In this document: in pieces, positions 54,002-62,045 of the stretch
Numbering within the stretch: position 1 is the first letter of the stretch
Layout of the letters: every line of letters begins with the position of its first letter
NCBI GenBank assembly: GCA_029239755.1
Contig: JARBUI010000002.1
Location: 372,001 to 436,000 of the forward strand
DNA length: 64,000 nt
Source: Clostridia bacterium
GTDB taxonomy: Bacteria > Bacillota > Clostridia > Lachnospirales > Cellulosilyticaceae
Direction: 5' to 3'
The notes under the pieces: generated by a model
Database searches by the model: none
Told to the model about the DNA's origin: nothing
What the model saw: only the letters and a program-made list of their open reading frames with translations
Translations under genes and position numbers: made by a program

Positions 54002-55867
54002 ATGTCTAAACAAGGAAACTTATCTATTCATAGCGAAAATATCTTTCCTATTATCAAGAAATGGTTATACTCAGACCATGACATATTTACTCGTGAGCTT
54101 ATATCCAATGCTTGTGATGCTATTCTTAAATTCAAGAAACTTTGTGATTTAGGTGAGACGAGTGATGCATTAAATGAGCCATTTAAAATCACAGTAGCTG
54201 TAGATGAAAGTAGTAAAACAATAAGCTTTTCTGATAATGGAATTGGTATGACAGAAGAAGAAATTGAAAAATATATTACGCAAATTGCTTTTTCTGGTGC
54301 AGAAGACTTTTTGTCTAAATACAAAGATAAAATGGATCAGGATCAAATCATCGGCCACTTTGGACTCGGTTTCTATTCTTCATTTATGGTAGCTGAAAAT
54401 GTAGTGATTGATACTTTATCTTATAGAGATAATGAGGCTATTAAATGGACTTGTGATGGAGGTACAACCTATACATTATCTGAAGGATCGAGAACAACTC
54501 GCGGTACAACGATTACGCTACACGTTAATGAAGAAAGCAAACAATTTTTAAATTTATATACACTTAAACAGACAATCGAAAAGTACTGTTCATTTATGCC
54601 TATTCCCATCTACGTTATTGAAGAAGGAAAGCAAAATACTGAGGAGTCTTCTGCTGAAAATAGTAATGAAAAGGCAGAAGAACCAAAACCAATTAACGAC
54701 ACACTCCCATTGTATGTAAAACAACCTTCTGATTGTACGGATGAAGACTATAAGTCTTTTTATCATAAGGCTTTTATGGACTTTAATGAGCCTCTTTTTT
54801 GGATTCACCTTAATATGGATTATCCTTTTAAATTAAAAGGTATTCTTTATTTTCCAAAACTTGCTCATGAGCTTGAAACAATTGAGGGACGCATTAAGCT
54901 TTATAACAACCAAGTGTTTGTAGCTGAAAATATTAAAGAAGTTATTCCTGAATTCCTACTTCTCTTAAAAGGCATTATCGATTGTCCTGATCTTCCTCTA
55001 AATGTGTCCCGCAGTTTACTTCAAAATGATGGTTTCGTAAAAAAAATTGCAGACTATATTACTAAAAAAGTTGCTGATAAACTAATCAGCCTTTATAAAA
55101 AGGAAGAAGAGAGCTACAAAAAGTTTTGGGATGATATTTCTCCATTTATCAAATACGGCTGCTTAAGAGAACCTAAGTTCTATGAAAAGATGAAAGACTA
55201 TGTATTATTTAAAACGATTGATGATGAGTATTTAACTCTCGGCAGCTACCTTGAAAAGGTTAAGAATGTAAGTGAGAATAAAGTATTTTATGTATCTGAT
55301 AAAAACCAACAATCTCAATACATTAAGATGTTTAAAGAAAATGAACTGTCGGCAATTTATCTTGAGCACTCTATAGATAATGCTTTTATCTCTCATATGG
55401 AAAGAGAAAATAAAGAAGTAAAATTTGCTCGTATTGATTCTGATATTGCAAGTACGCTTAAAGAAGATACTGTAGATAAAACTCATGAAGAGAAACTCAC
55501 AGATCTTTTCAGAAAGACATTAAATAACGAAACCCTTAAAGTTTCTGTTGAGAATCTTAAATCTTCTTCTATTCCCTCTATGATTTTAGTTTCAGAGGAA
55601 AGCAGACGTATGCAAGAGATGATGAGGATGTATAACATGAGCGGTATGGGTATGGATCATTTTAAAGATGAAATAACACTTATCTTAAATCAAAACCATC
55701 CTCTTATTCAAACCCTGTCTCATGAAAACACAAGTAGTGAAACGACTCATTTATTATGTGAACACCTCTATGACCTCGCACTGCTTGCTAATCAAACGCT
55801 TAGTCCTGATGCAATGCATGCCTTTATAGAGCGCAGCAATAAATTACTTCAAATGATTGTTAAATAG
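54002..55867 (+). CDS. htpG: Molecular chaperone HtpG (Hsp90)
   Basis: The 621-residue protein is a bacterial Hsp90. The N-terminal ATPase domain carries ELISNACDAILK near 35-46, DNGIGM near 80 and GHFGLGFYSSFMVA near 118-131 (Bergerat fold). The middle domain has the catalytic-loop region LNVSRSLLQNDG near 335. The C-terminal dimerisation domain follows. An acidic linker rich in Glu and Asn lies near residues 208-230, longer than usual. AAAGGAGG precedes the ATG. A bidirectional terminator follows. Confidence 0.93.
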   Translation: MSKQGNLSIHSENIFPIIKKWLYSDHDIFTRELISNACDAILKFKKLCDLGETSDALNEPFKITVAVDESSKTISFSDNGIGMTEEEIEKYITQIAFSGAEDFLSKYKDKMDQDQIIGHFGLGFYSSFMVAENVVIDTLSYRDNEAIKWTCDGGTTYTLSEGSRTTRGTTITLHVNEESKQFLNLYTLKQTIEKYCSFMPIPIYVIEEGKQNTEESSAENSNEKAEEPKPINDTLPLYVKQPSDCTDEDYKSFYHKAFMDFNEPLFWIHLNMDYPFKLKGILYFPKLAHELETIEGRIKLYNNQVFVAENIKEVIPEFLLLLKGIIDCPDLPLNVSRSLLQNDGFVKKIADYITKKVADKLISLYKKEEESYKKFWDDISPFIKYGCLREPKFYEKMKDYVLFKTIDDEYLTLGSYLEKVKNVSENKVFYVSDKNQQSQYIKMFKENELSAIYLEHSIDNAFISHMERENKEVKFARIDSDIASTLKEDTVDKTHEEKLTDLFRKTLNNETLKVSVENLKSSSIPSMILVSEESRRMQEMMRMYNMSGMGMDHFKDEITLILNQNHPLIQTLSHENTSSETTHLLCEHLYDLALLANQTLSPDAMHAFIERSNKLLQMIVK

Positions 55868-55874
55868 GCTTGAT

Positions 55875-55920
55875 AAATAAAATGAGAGATGTTCATGAAT
55901 AACATCTCTCATTTTATTTA
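55875..55920. terminator. Bidirectional terminator after htpG
   Basis: Long arms including AAAATGAGAGATGTT and AACATCTCTCATTTT enclose a short loop, with A and T runs on both sides. It serves htpG and the convergent small gene. Confidence 0.85.
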
Positions 55921-55921
55921 A

Positions 55922-56167
55922 TCAGTGATAGTAGGCTTGGTTGGCATATGGCATATTCATATAAGGGGAACACTGGTCTGCATATTGATCTACCTTTGGA
56001 TCGCATACTTCACAAGCTGACTCAGCTGTTATAAGCGCTTGACCTATTGTTAAAAGTATATTTCCTATTAATTCTTTTTTTTCTGGCGGAAGCGTACTCG
56101 AAATGAGTAGAGCTATTATAGTTGAGTATATAACTGTATCTGATCCACATAAATTTAAATTAAACAT
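55922..56167 (-). CDS. Small Cys-containing protein with hydrophobic helix, 81 aa
   Basis: I do not recognise this protein. It has a hydrophobic N-terminal half (TVIYSTIIALLISSTLP and LIGNILLTIGQALI, like one or two buried helices), then a CEVC pair, a further Cys and a tail rich in Tyr, Asn, Pro and Met (SPYMNMPYANQAYYH). Such tails are common in clostridial spore or sporulation-linked small proteins; that link is a guess. The start at 56167 is set by AGGTGAT about six bases before the ATG. Confidence 0.5.
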   Translation of the reverse strand: MFNLNLCGSDTVIYSTIIALLISSTLPPEKKELIGNILLTIGQALITAESACEVCDPKVDQYADQCSPYMNMPYANQAYYH

Positions 56168-56247
56168 AGTAACATCACCTAAAAACACATATCTATTAAC
56201 TATTATATTATATTATTGAAATTTTGTTATTATTTCCCAATATTTTT

Positions 56248-58122
56248 TTACTCTTTTTTATATAACTCTTGTGTCATATATCCCTTACCAAACATCATAT
56301 CATATTGAAAAATCCAATGCTTTTTCTTAAGTTCTTCCATAGCCGGAGATGGTTTTAACTGTGGCGAACCCTTTTCATCTATACACACATAATCCGAATA
56401 GACAGGTATTTCTTTTTTAAGATCAAGTAAATAGTTAAAATAAATAGGCATATCAACATTCATACTTCCTAATAGGGTAGGCGCTAAATAATGTGCATTG
56501 ATAATCCCTACATCTTCTTTATGCAGCTCATAATTATTCCATGCTACAAAAGGGGTTGTATACATATCGATATAATCTTTTGCCCCCCACTCCCCATTTC
56601 CTAAATAACCTGTCTCTTTATAGACTTTATAATCATTTCCAAGCATAGGTAAATGATCTCCAAACATCACAATAATAGTGGGTTCATCTCTCTTTTCAAA
56701 ATAATCTATAAGATGATTAAGTGCATCATCTGCATCTTTCGCTCCTTGTACATAATTATTAATCATCGTATTCGCTTCATCAGATATTTCCTCAGAATGT
56801 GCCTTTATTGTTCTTTCAGGATATGTTTTATCATCATAGGGAGCATGGTTTTGCATCGTTACTGCAAATCCAAAAAATGGACTCTCCTCTTCGTTTTGAG
56901 CTGCCTCATATTCACTAATAACGCGTTTAGCTGTATCACTATCAGAAATAAAATTCCCTCTTATCTCTGGATTTTTGAAATCACTGTTACTTACAAACTT
57001 ATCAAATCCTATTAAAGGGTAGACATCCTCTCTATTCCAAAACCATTTTTCATAAGAATGTACCGCTACAGTACGATATCCTTCTGACTTCAGAAAGGAA
57101 GCCAGCGATGGCATAGGCTTTTTAACATATTGTTGGTAGGCCATTGAACCTGTTGGCAAAAACATCATTCCGTTTCCTGTTAATACCTCAAATTCTGTAT
57201 TTGCTGTTCCCCCACCATATTGTTGTGATAAAATCCATCCGCTCATAGCTTCTTTTCTTAACTTATTAACTGTTGGAATAGGATCTTCTGAAAACTCAAC
57301 TCCCGGAAGCTTTGTTGGATCCCAAAACGATTCATTCATAATCATAATAATATTAGGCTTAACATCATGATTTGGATACTGGTTAGAGTTATTAATAAGT
57401 TTTTTCATTTCATTTTCAGTATAGTCTTCTGGTTCATCAATCATGACATTTTTAATATTAATTAAAAAGCCTACTAAAAATCCGTTATATTCATAGTTTT
57501 TGATTTGACTCCAGTTAGCATCATATACGCCTACTTTTTTAAGCATGCTAGGATTCAAATAAATAGTCTTAAAACAAAGAAAGACCCCCATTAATACTGC
57601 TGTTGAAAAGATAAGCCTCCTCTTAACAGAAATTTTTTTCTCCTTTATAAATAGAGTTCCAATCATACATAAAATAACTATTATAATGCTCATACAAAGA
57701 AGAGGAGTAAATTGAATTTTAATATGCTCCATAATATTGTTAAGCTCCTTACTGAGCATCATATCCCAAGGAACAAAGGGATCTCCTCTTACAATAATTT
57801 TAAAATAATTCACAAGTGCTGCTGTCAAAAAAATGACACCTGTAACGGCTGTAGCAAGCCATGTAACAGATGTTAAACAAATAATAAGCATAAAAAAAAG
57901 AAATATAATAAGATATCCCAAAAGCACATGCATCGGTCTATCCACTAGCCACCTGAATGTCTGGTTCACCGTTCCTCTTTGCAGTAATTCAACTAAAAAG
58001 GTGATCAAAAGAGGATATAGTGTCCATACCAAAAACTTAATCTTATCTTTCATTAAATCTTTTTTATGATTAAAATCCAGTGCAGATGCCTTATAATAAG
58101 TTGATACTTCTTTATCTATCAC
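56248..58122 (-). CDS. LTA synthase family membrane sulfatase-fold enzyme
   Basis: The protein (624 residues from the GTG at 58122) has about five N-terminal membrane helices in residues 25-220, then an extracellular sulfatase-fold domain: IIMIMNESFWDP, the GGGTANTEFEVLTG segment with the catalytic Thr, VAVHSYEKWFWNRE, FFGFAVTMQNHAPYD and FGDHLPMLG, which hold the metal ligands. Relatives polymerise glycerol phosphate from phosphatidylglycerol into lipoteichoic acid or transfer it to glycans. Asp in the motif position NESFWD and the His residues fit an active enzyme. AGGGGGAG lies seven bases before the GTG; the longer ATG frame lacks such a site. Confidence 0.8.
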   Translation of the reverse strand: MIDKEVSTYYKASALDFNHKKDLMKDKIKFLVWTLYPLLITFLVELLQRGTVNQTFRWLVDRPMHVLLGYLIIFLFFMLIICLTSVTWLATAVTGVIFLTAALVNYFKIIVRGDPFVPWDMMLSKELNNIMEHIKIQFTPLLCMSIIIVILCMIGTLFIKEKKISVKRRLIFSTAVLMGVFLCFKTIYLNPSMLKKVGVYDANWSQIKNYEYNGFLVGFLINIKNVMIDEPEDYTENEMKKLINNSNQYPNHDVKPNIIMIMNESFWDPTKLPGVEFSEDPIPTVNKLRKEAMSGWILSQQYGGGTANTEFEVLTGNGMMFLPTGSMAYQQYVKKPMPSLASFLKSEGYRTVAVHSYEKWFWNREDVYPLIGFDKFVSNSDFKNPEIRGNFISDSDTAKRVISEYEAAQNEEESPFFGFAVTMQNHAPYDDKTYPERTIKAHSEEISDEANTMINNYVQGAKDADDALNHLIDYFEKRDEPTIIVMFGDHLPMLGNDYKVYKETGYLGNGEWGAKDYIDMYTTPFVAWNNYELHKEDVGIINAHYLAPTLLGSMNVDMPIYFNYLLDLKKEIPVYSDYVCIDEKGSPQLKPSPAMEELKKKHWIFQYDMMFGKGYMTQELYKKE

Positions 58123-58273
58123 TGTTACACTCCCCCTTTTAATATGATTTATATTCATAGAAAAAACATTACTATTAAAGTCAATAACGTCATTATACTA
58201 TGAAACGAAGAGGTCTTGCATTGTTAATATATGGGCATCCCCCCTACCTTTACAGTTATTCCCTTATGATATA

Positions 58274-58308
58274 CTAAGAGCACATACTGCCTAGGTATGT
58301 GCTCTTAG
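58274..58308. terminator. Hairpin between M15 peptidase and LTA-synthase-like genes
   Basis: Fourteen-base arms CTAAGAGCACATAC and GTATGTGCTCTTAG enclose a seven-base loop. It lies just after the M15 stop codon; the minus-strand tail is weak in T, so it may serve mainly as a 3' stabiliser. Confidence 0.65.
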
Positions 58309-58326
58309 TAGGTTGGCTTTTATTTA

Positions 58327-59130
58327 TTATTCCTGTACTACCTTAAAACTATCTTCTGATATTCCCTCAGTCTTTGGATTACTTAATGCTTCTTGCTGCG
58401 TACCATTACTTTCACTTGGAGTTACTATATGTTCACTGTCAATAAGCTCAATATCCTTTGGTTTATCAAAAAACGTTTGCATTTCTTCCATTGCAAGGTG
58501 ATTTATGTATAAATATGCAGCAAGTTCTTCTCCAACATATCTTACATGCCAAGGTTCGTACATGTATCCAGTTATCTTTTCTTTGCCTTTTGGATATCTA
58601 ATGATAAATCCATACTTATGTGCATTGCTTGCTAACCACTTTCCTTCTTTTGTGTTTCCAAATCTTTCAGTTAAACTATAGCCTATTGATTGTGCTGACA
58701 CATCCATTGCAAGGCCTGTTTGATGCTCACTGTATCCTGGTTTTGCACTAAAACGATCTGTCTCTTTTTGCCCAAACTTTTTTATGTAATGATTATAGAT
58801 AGTATTTTGTCTTCCATAGGATCTATAACCTGATACAGCTACTAAGTTAATATTCTCTTTAGCTGCGCTGTTAAACATAAGTTTCAGATAATATGCAGCT
58901 GTATATTGCATATGTTTTTTCTCGGCTTGTCCTTTTTCACTAAACTTAACATTTGGAACAACCAAATGTGTAGGTTTATAATCTTTTCCCAATCCCTTCT
59001 GCTTGTTAACAAGTACATAAAAAGGATTGTCTTTGGCAGGAATAACCGGATTAATCTGCGCTGCAGCTAATATACTATTTAACAAATATACTACGAGCAC
59101 ACTTACCACTACCAGTATTCTCTTTTTCAT
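58327..59130 (-). CDS. D-alanyl-D-alanine carboxypeptidase (VanY-like, M15B)
   Basis: The 267-residue protein has a signal peptide or membrane anchor (residues 1-24, MKKRILVVVSVLVVYLLNSI). The M15B catalytic part shows YSEHQTGLAMDVS with the first zinc ligands His and Asp, near residue 135, and EPWHVRYVG with the catalytic Glu and third ligand His, near residue 190. It trims the terminal D-Ala of peptidoglycan stems outside the cell. The last 45 residues are polar and low in complexity. Its own -10 (TATAAT at 59177-59182) lies about 45 bases upstream of the start. Confidence 0.86.
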   Translation of the reverse strand: MKKRILVVVSVLVVYLLNSILAAAQINPVIPAKDNPFYVLVNKQKGLGKDYKPTHLVVPNVKFSEKGQAEKKHMQYTAAYYLKLMFNSAAKENINLVAVSGYRSYGRQNTIYNHYIKKFGQKETDRFSAKPGYSEHQTGLAMDVSAQSIGYSLTERFGNTKEGKWLASNAHKYGFIIRYPKGKEKITGYMYEPWHVRYVGEELAAYLYINHLAMEEMQTFFDKPKDIELIDSEHIVTPSESNGTQQEALSNPKTEGISEDSFKVVQE

Positions 59131-59176
59131 CTCTAGCCCCCAATTAACTACTTATGTATGATATTATGATTATTCC

Positions 59177-59182
59177 ATTATA
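59177..59182 (-). promoter_or_regulatory. -10 element of the M15 carboxypeptidase gene
   Basis: TATAAT on the minus strand, preceded by GGGG and about 18 bases after a poor -35 (CTTTCA). It lies downstream of the terminator at 59213-59259, so the gene has its own promoter separate from the possible small-RNA unit. Confidence 0.45.
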
Positions 59183-59212
59183 CCCCATAAGTCGACTAAA
59201 TGAAAGAGAATG

Positions 59213-59438
59213 CAAAAAAAGACCCCTTTAAAAAACGATTTTCATCATTTAAAAGAGGTTAAATCTTTCCTTGTTCACACTTACCGCTACTCCACGGCAA
59301 ACAGTGCCTTATCCAACAGTTTCTACTCTCATACTACGTATGATCACCTGACTCCTTCTTTATTTATAACTATATCAAGTACTTTTTATACGAGTTATTT
59401 GCCACTTTGTTCTACCCAACATAGTAGTATCAACTAGT
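59213..59438 (-). ncRNA. Possible small RNA unit upstream of the M15 carboxypeptidase
   Basis: The minus strand carries a promoter-like pair (TTGACA at 59470-59475, TATTAT at 59445-59450, 19-base spacing), then about 200 nt with stable local stems, then a terminator: CCTCTTT/AAAGGGG stem (59222-59259) followed by seven T residues. Stems include CATAC/GTATG near 59327-59339 and CAC, TTGCCG with CGGTAA, GTG near 59280-59310. No ORF with a ribosome-binding site is present. It does not match 6S, SRP or any riboswitch I know. It could instead be an attenuated leader. The 75-codon plus-strand ORF over it (59210-59437) lacks a ribosome-binding site. Confidence 0.4.
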
Positions 59439-59446
59439 ACTACTAT
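59421..59446. repeat. Inverted repeat at the start of the possible small RNA
   Basis: ATAGTAGTA and TACTACTAT are perfect nine-base arms with an eight-base spacer. They lie over the putative start site of the minus-strand transcript and could be an operator or the 5' stem of the RNA. Confidence 0.5.
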
Positions 59447-59644
59447 AATAGTAACAATTTTTTATTTTTTGTCAATAATATTTATTTCTTTTTAAGTAAA
59501 ATTTTATAGGATGCAGCTTGTGCTTATTGCACGAAAATATCATAATATAGCCTCTTGATGAATAGGATAAAACTAAATAGTATTTCTTTAATAAAGGAGA
59601 TTATATTATAAGTCTTATTACTATTTTCTAAGGAGTGATTGGAT

Positions 59645-61195
59645 ATGACTACTATGCCAAAAGTAGGAGGTAAATCTATTGCCTTTACTGCAGCAAGCAC
59701 CCATGGACTTATCAACCTCTCAGACTATGCAGGTAAATGGGTAGTTCTTTTTTGTAACCCTGGAGAATTTACTTCAAAACACAAAGATGATTTGACTACA
59801 TTTATAAAATACTATAAAGAATTCTCAAAACGAGACATAGAACTAATTGGATTAAGCACAGATCAAAACGCTGCCCACTTGCAATGGCTGTATTCTGTTT
59901 ATCGTACCAAGGTAACTGCTGTACCATTTCCTATCATAGATGACCGCAAGGGAACTATTGGCAAGCTATTTGGTATTAGCTCATCAGGCTACTCTGCGAG
60001 AGATCATTCTACAAATATATTTATTATTTCACCTAATCAAACTTTAGTCTCTTCATCAAATTATGTTTCGTTATCTTCTATACAAATAAGTGAAATTTTC
60101 AAGAAACTTAATTCATTGCGTACAACTTATGATACTAATGAAAATAAAACAGCAAATCGTGTTTCTGGTGTTGCTCCTGGATGCAATGTGAAGCCTATTG
60201 TTGGAGAATATGTCCTTGGGAACCCCGAAAATGTAGATCCTCGCTTATTAGATTTTGTTATTTATGCTTTTGTACAGATAAAACCTGATGGTACTTTTGA
60301 AGCTTATTCAACTAGATATCTTACAGAACTTGCTGCACTTAGAAGTGTTAATCCAAATTTAAAAGTACTTATGGCTATAGGTGGCTGGGGTGCTGAAGGT
60401 TTTTCAGATGCTGCACTAACTCCTACTTCAAGGTACGCTTTTGCAAGAGAAGCTAAGCGTTGGGTAGATGAATATAATTTAGATGGCGTAGACCTAGACT
60501 GGGAATATCCAGGTAATAGTGTAGCTGGTATTAAATCGAGACCCGCAGACAGAGAAAACTTTACTCTGCTCATAACTGCTCTTAGGGATGTTCTCGGCCC
60601 AAACAAATGGATTACTGTAGCAGGAACCGGTGATCCTCTTTATATCAGAAATGTTGAAATTAGCAAGATTGCTCCGCTTATTAATTATTTTAATCTCATG
60701 GCTTATGATTTCAATGCCGGTGAAACAGGTGAAACTGCAGGCAAACATCAAGCTAATCTATTCCCATCCGATCTTTCTCTTGGCACTACAAGTGTAGATG
60801 GGCAAATCACAAACCTGACAGCAGCTGGTATGCCTGCCCGTAAAATTTTGATGGGGATACCTTTCTATGGCAGATATGGAGCTACCAGTACAAGAACCTT
60901 TGATGATTTAAGACGAAACTTTATTAATACTAACGGCTATACAGTACGCTGGGATGATGTTGCTAAAGCTGCCTATATCGTTGGACCAACTGGCAACTTT
61001 GCGTATTCATATGATAATCCAATTTCTATTTATTATAAAGGCGTCTATGCAGCTGATGAATGTCTGGGTGGATTATTTTCTTGGCAGGCAGGCATGGATA
61101 CAGCCAATATACTTGCTGCAGCAATGTCAGATGCCGTAAGAGACCTTGATGGCCTCAGAGAAACATTGATAACAGAGTATTCATTCACTCCATAA
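59645..61195 (+). CDS. cotE: CotE-like spore coat protein: peroxiredoxin-like domain fused to GH18 chitinase
   Basis: The 516-residue protein joins a peroxiredoxin fold (residues 5-155, LINLSDYAGKWVVLFCNPGEFTS) to a GH18 chitinase domain (about 184-500) with VLMAIGGWG near 246, the catalytic DGVDLDWE ending in Glu287 and FNLMAYDFN. The same rare fusion is known in the Clostridioides difficile spore coat protein CotE. The peroxidatic Cys of the P-x-x-x-T-x-x-C motif is replaced by His46, though Cys37 is nearby, so peroxidase activity is doubtful; the chitinase site is intact. There is no signal peptide, as expected for a coat protein made in the mother cell. GGAG is nine bases before the ATG at 59645. 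Confidence 0.85.
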   Translation: MTTMPKVGGKSIAFTAASTHGLINLSDYAGKWVVLFCNPGEFTSKHKDDLTTFIKYYKEFSKRDIELIGLSTDQNAAHLQWLYSVYRTKVTAVPFPIIDDRKGTIGKLFGISSSGYSARDHSTNIFIISPNQTLVSSSNYVSLSSIQISEIFKKLNSLRTTYDTNENKTANRVSGVAPGCNVKPIVGEYVLGNPENVDPRLLDFVIYAFVQIKPDGTFEAYSTRYLTELAALRSVNPNLKVLMAIGGWGAEGFSDAALTPTSRYAFAREAKRWVDEYNLDGVDLDWEYPGNSVAGIKSRPADRENFTLLITALRDVLGPNKWITVAGTGDPLYIRNVEISKIAPLINYFNLMAYDFNAGETGETAGKHQANLFPSDLSLGTTSVDGQITNLTAAGMPARKILMGIPFYGRYGATSTRTFDDLRRNFINTNGYTVRWDDVAKAAYIVGPTGNFAYSYDNPISIYYKGVYAADECLGGLFSWQAGMDTANILAAAMSDAVRDLDGLRETLITEYSFTP

Positions 61196-61200
61196 TTTCA

Positions 61201-61242
61201 AATAATAAATCAGAGGGAAATTCTCCCTCTGATTTATTATTT
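61201..61242. terminator. Bidirectional terminator after cotE
   Basis: Eighteen-base arms AATAATAAATCAGAGGGA and their complement enclose a five-base loop. It overlaps the 3' end of the convergent HAD gene. Confidence 0.87.
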
Positions 61243-62019
61243 GAGTAATTCTTTTATCTTTTCTATAACCCCATTTTGTTCATTGGACTTTGCTGTATAG
61301 CGAGCTATTTTTTTAAGGTCTGAATGTGCATTATCCATTGCATAGCTATAATAAGCATTTTGGAGCATCTCCAGGTCATTAAGATAATCCCCAAATGCCG
61401 CAGTTTCTTCATATTTTATGTTTAATAATTGCTGCAGATGCTTAATAGCCGAGCCTTTGTTAACTCCTTTGGCCATCATATCAAGCCAATGTTCTCCAGC
61501 AATACAAATGTGTAACTCATCCCTTAAATCATCAAAATATTGATTGCTGTTTGTTTCTGCCCCTTTAAAATCACACAAAGTTACCTTTAAAATATCTCCT
61601 TGAACTGTCATTAAGTCTTCAATTACTTGGTATTTAACATAATACTTTTCAACTTCATTAATAAATTTTTCACTCGTTCTTTCAACATACGCTCCTGCCT
61701 TAGTACATACAACAATATCAACTCCATCAATAGTACGCCCCTTTTGAATAAGCTTTTTAGCTATATTGTTATCTAGAGCGTTTAAAGCTAGCTCTTTTCC
61801 TTGATAAATGATTAAGGTTCCATTTTCTGCAATAAATAAAACATCATCCCTAATAGCCTCTAGTGTTTTTACAAGCGTAAAATATTGTCTGCCGCTTGCA
61901 GCTACAAAAAGTATATTTTTTTTTCTAAGCACCTTAAATAATTCATAAAACTCTGGCGAAAGCTCCCCTTTATTATTAAGAAGTGTCCCATCCATGTCAG
62001 ATGCAATAAGTTTGATCAT
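61237..62019 (-). CDS. Cof-type HAD-IIB phosphatase
   Basis: The 260-residue protein starts MIKLIASDMDGTLLNNKGEL (Asp8 and Asp10), with AASGRQYFTL as motif II, a central cap, Lys in AKGVNKGSAIKHL and AFGDYLNDLEML as motif IV. It is a second Cof-type phosphatase in the window, sharing layout with the one at 10684. The substrate is unknown. GGAGGA precedes the ATG. It starts 26 bases after the addA stop codon and is probably transcribed with the recombination genes. Confidence 0.83.
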   Translation of the reverse strand: MIKLIASDMDGTLLNNKGELSPEFYELFKVLRKKNILFVAASGRQYFTLVKTLEAIRDDVLFIAENGTLIIYQGKELALNALDNNIAKKLIQKGRTIDGVDIVVCTKAGAYVERTSEKFINEVEKYYVKYQVIEDLMTVQGDILKVTLCDFKGAETNSNQYFDDLRDELHICIAGEHWLDMMAKGVNKGSAIKHLQQLLNIKYEETAAFGDYLNDLEMLQNAYYSYAMDNAHSDLKKIARYTAKSNEQNGVIEKIKELLK

Positions 62020-62045
62020 ATTCTGTCCTCCGCTTATTTAGTCCT

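Noticed and set aside
59210..59437. ORF of 75 codons upstream of cotE
   Set aside because: No convincing ribosome-binding site; it lies over a minus-strand terminator and stem structures, and its Ser/Thr/Tyr-rich translation looks like a shadow.
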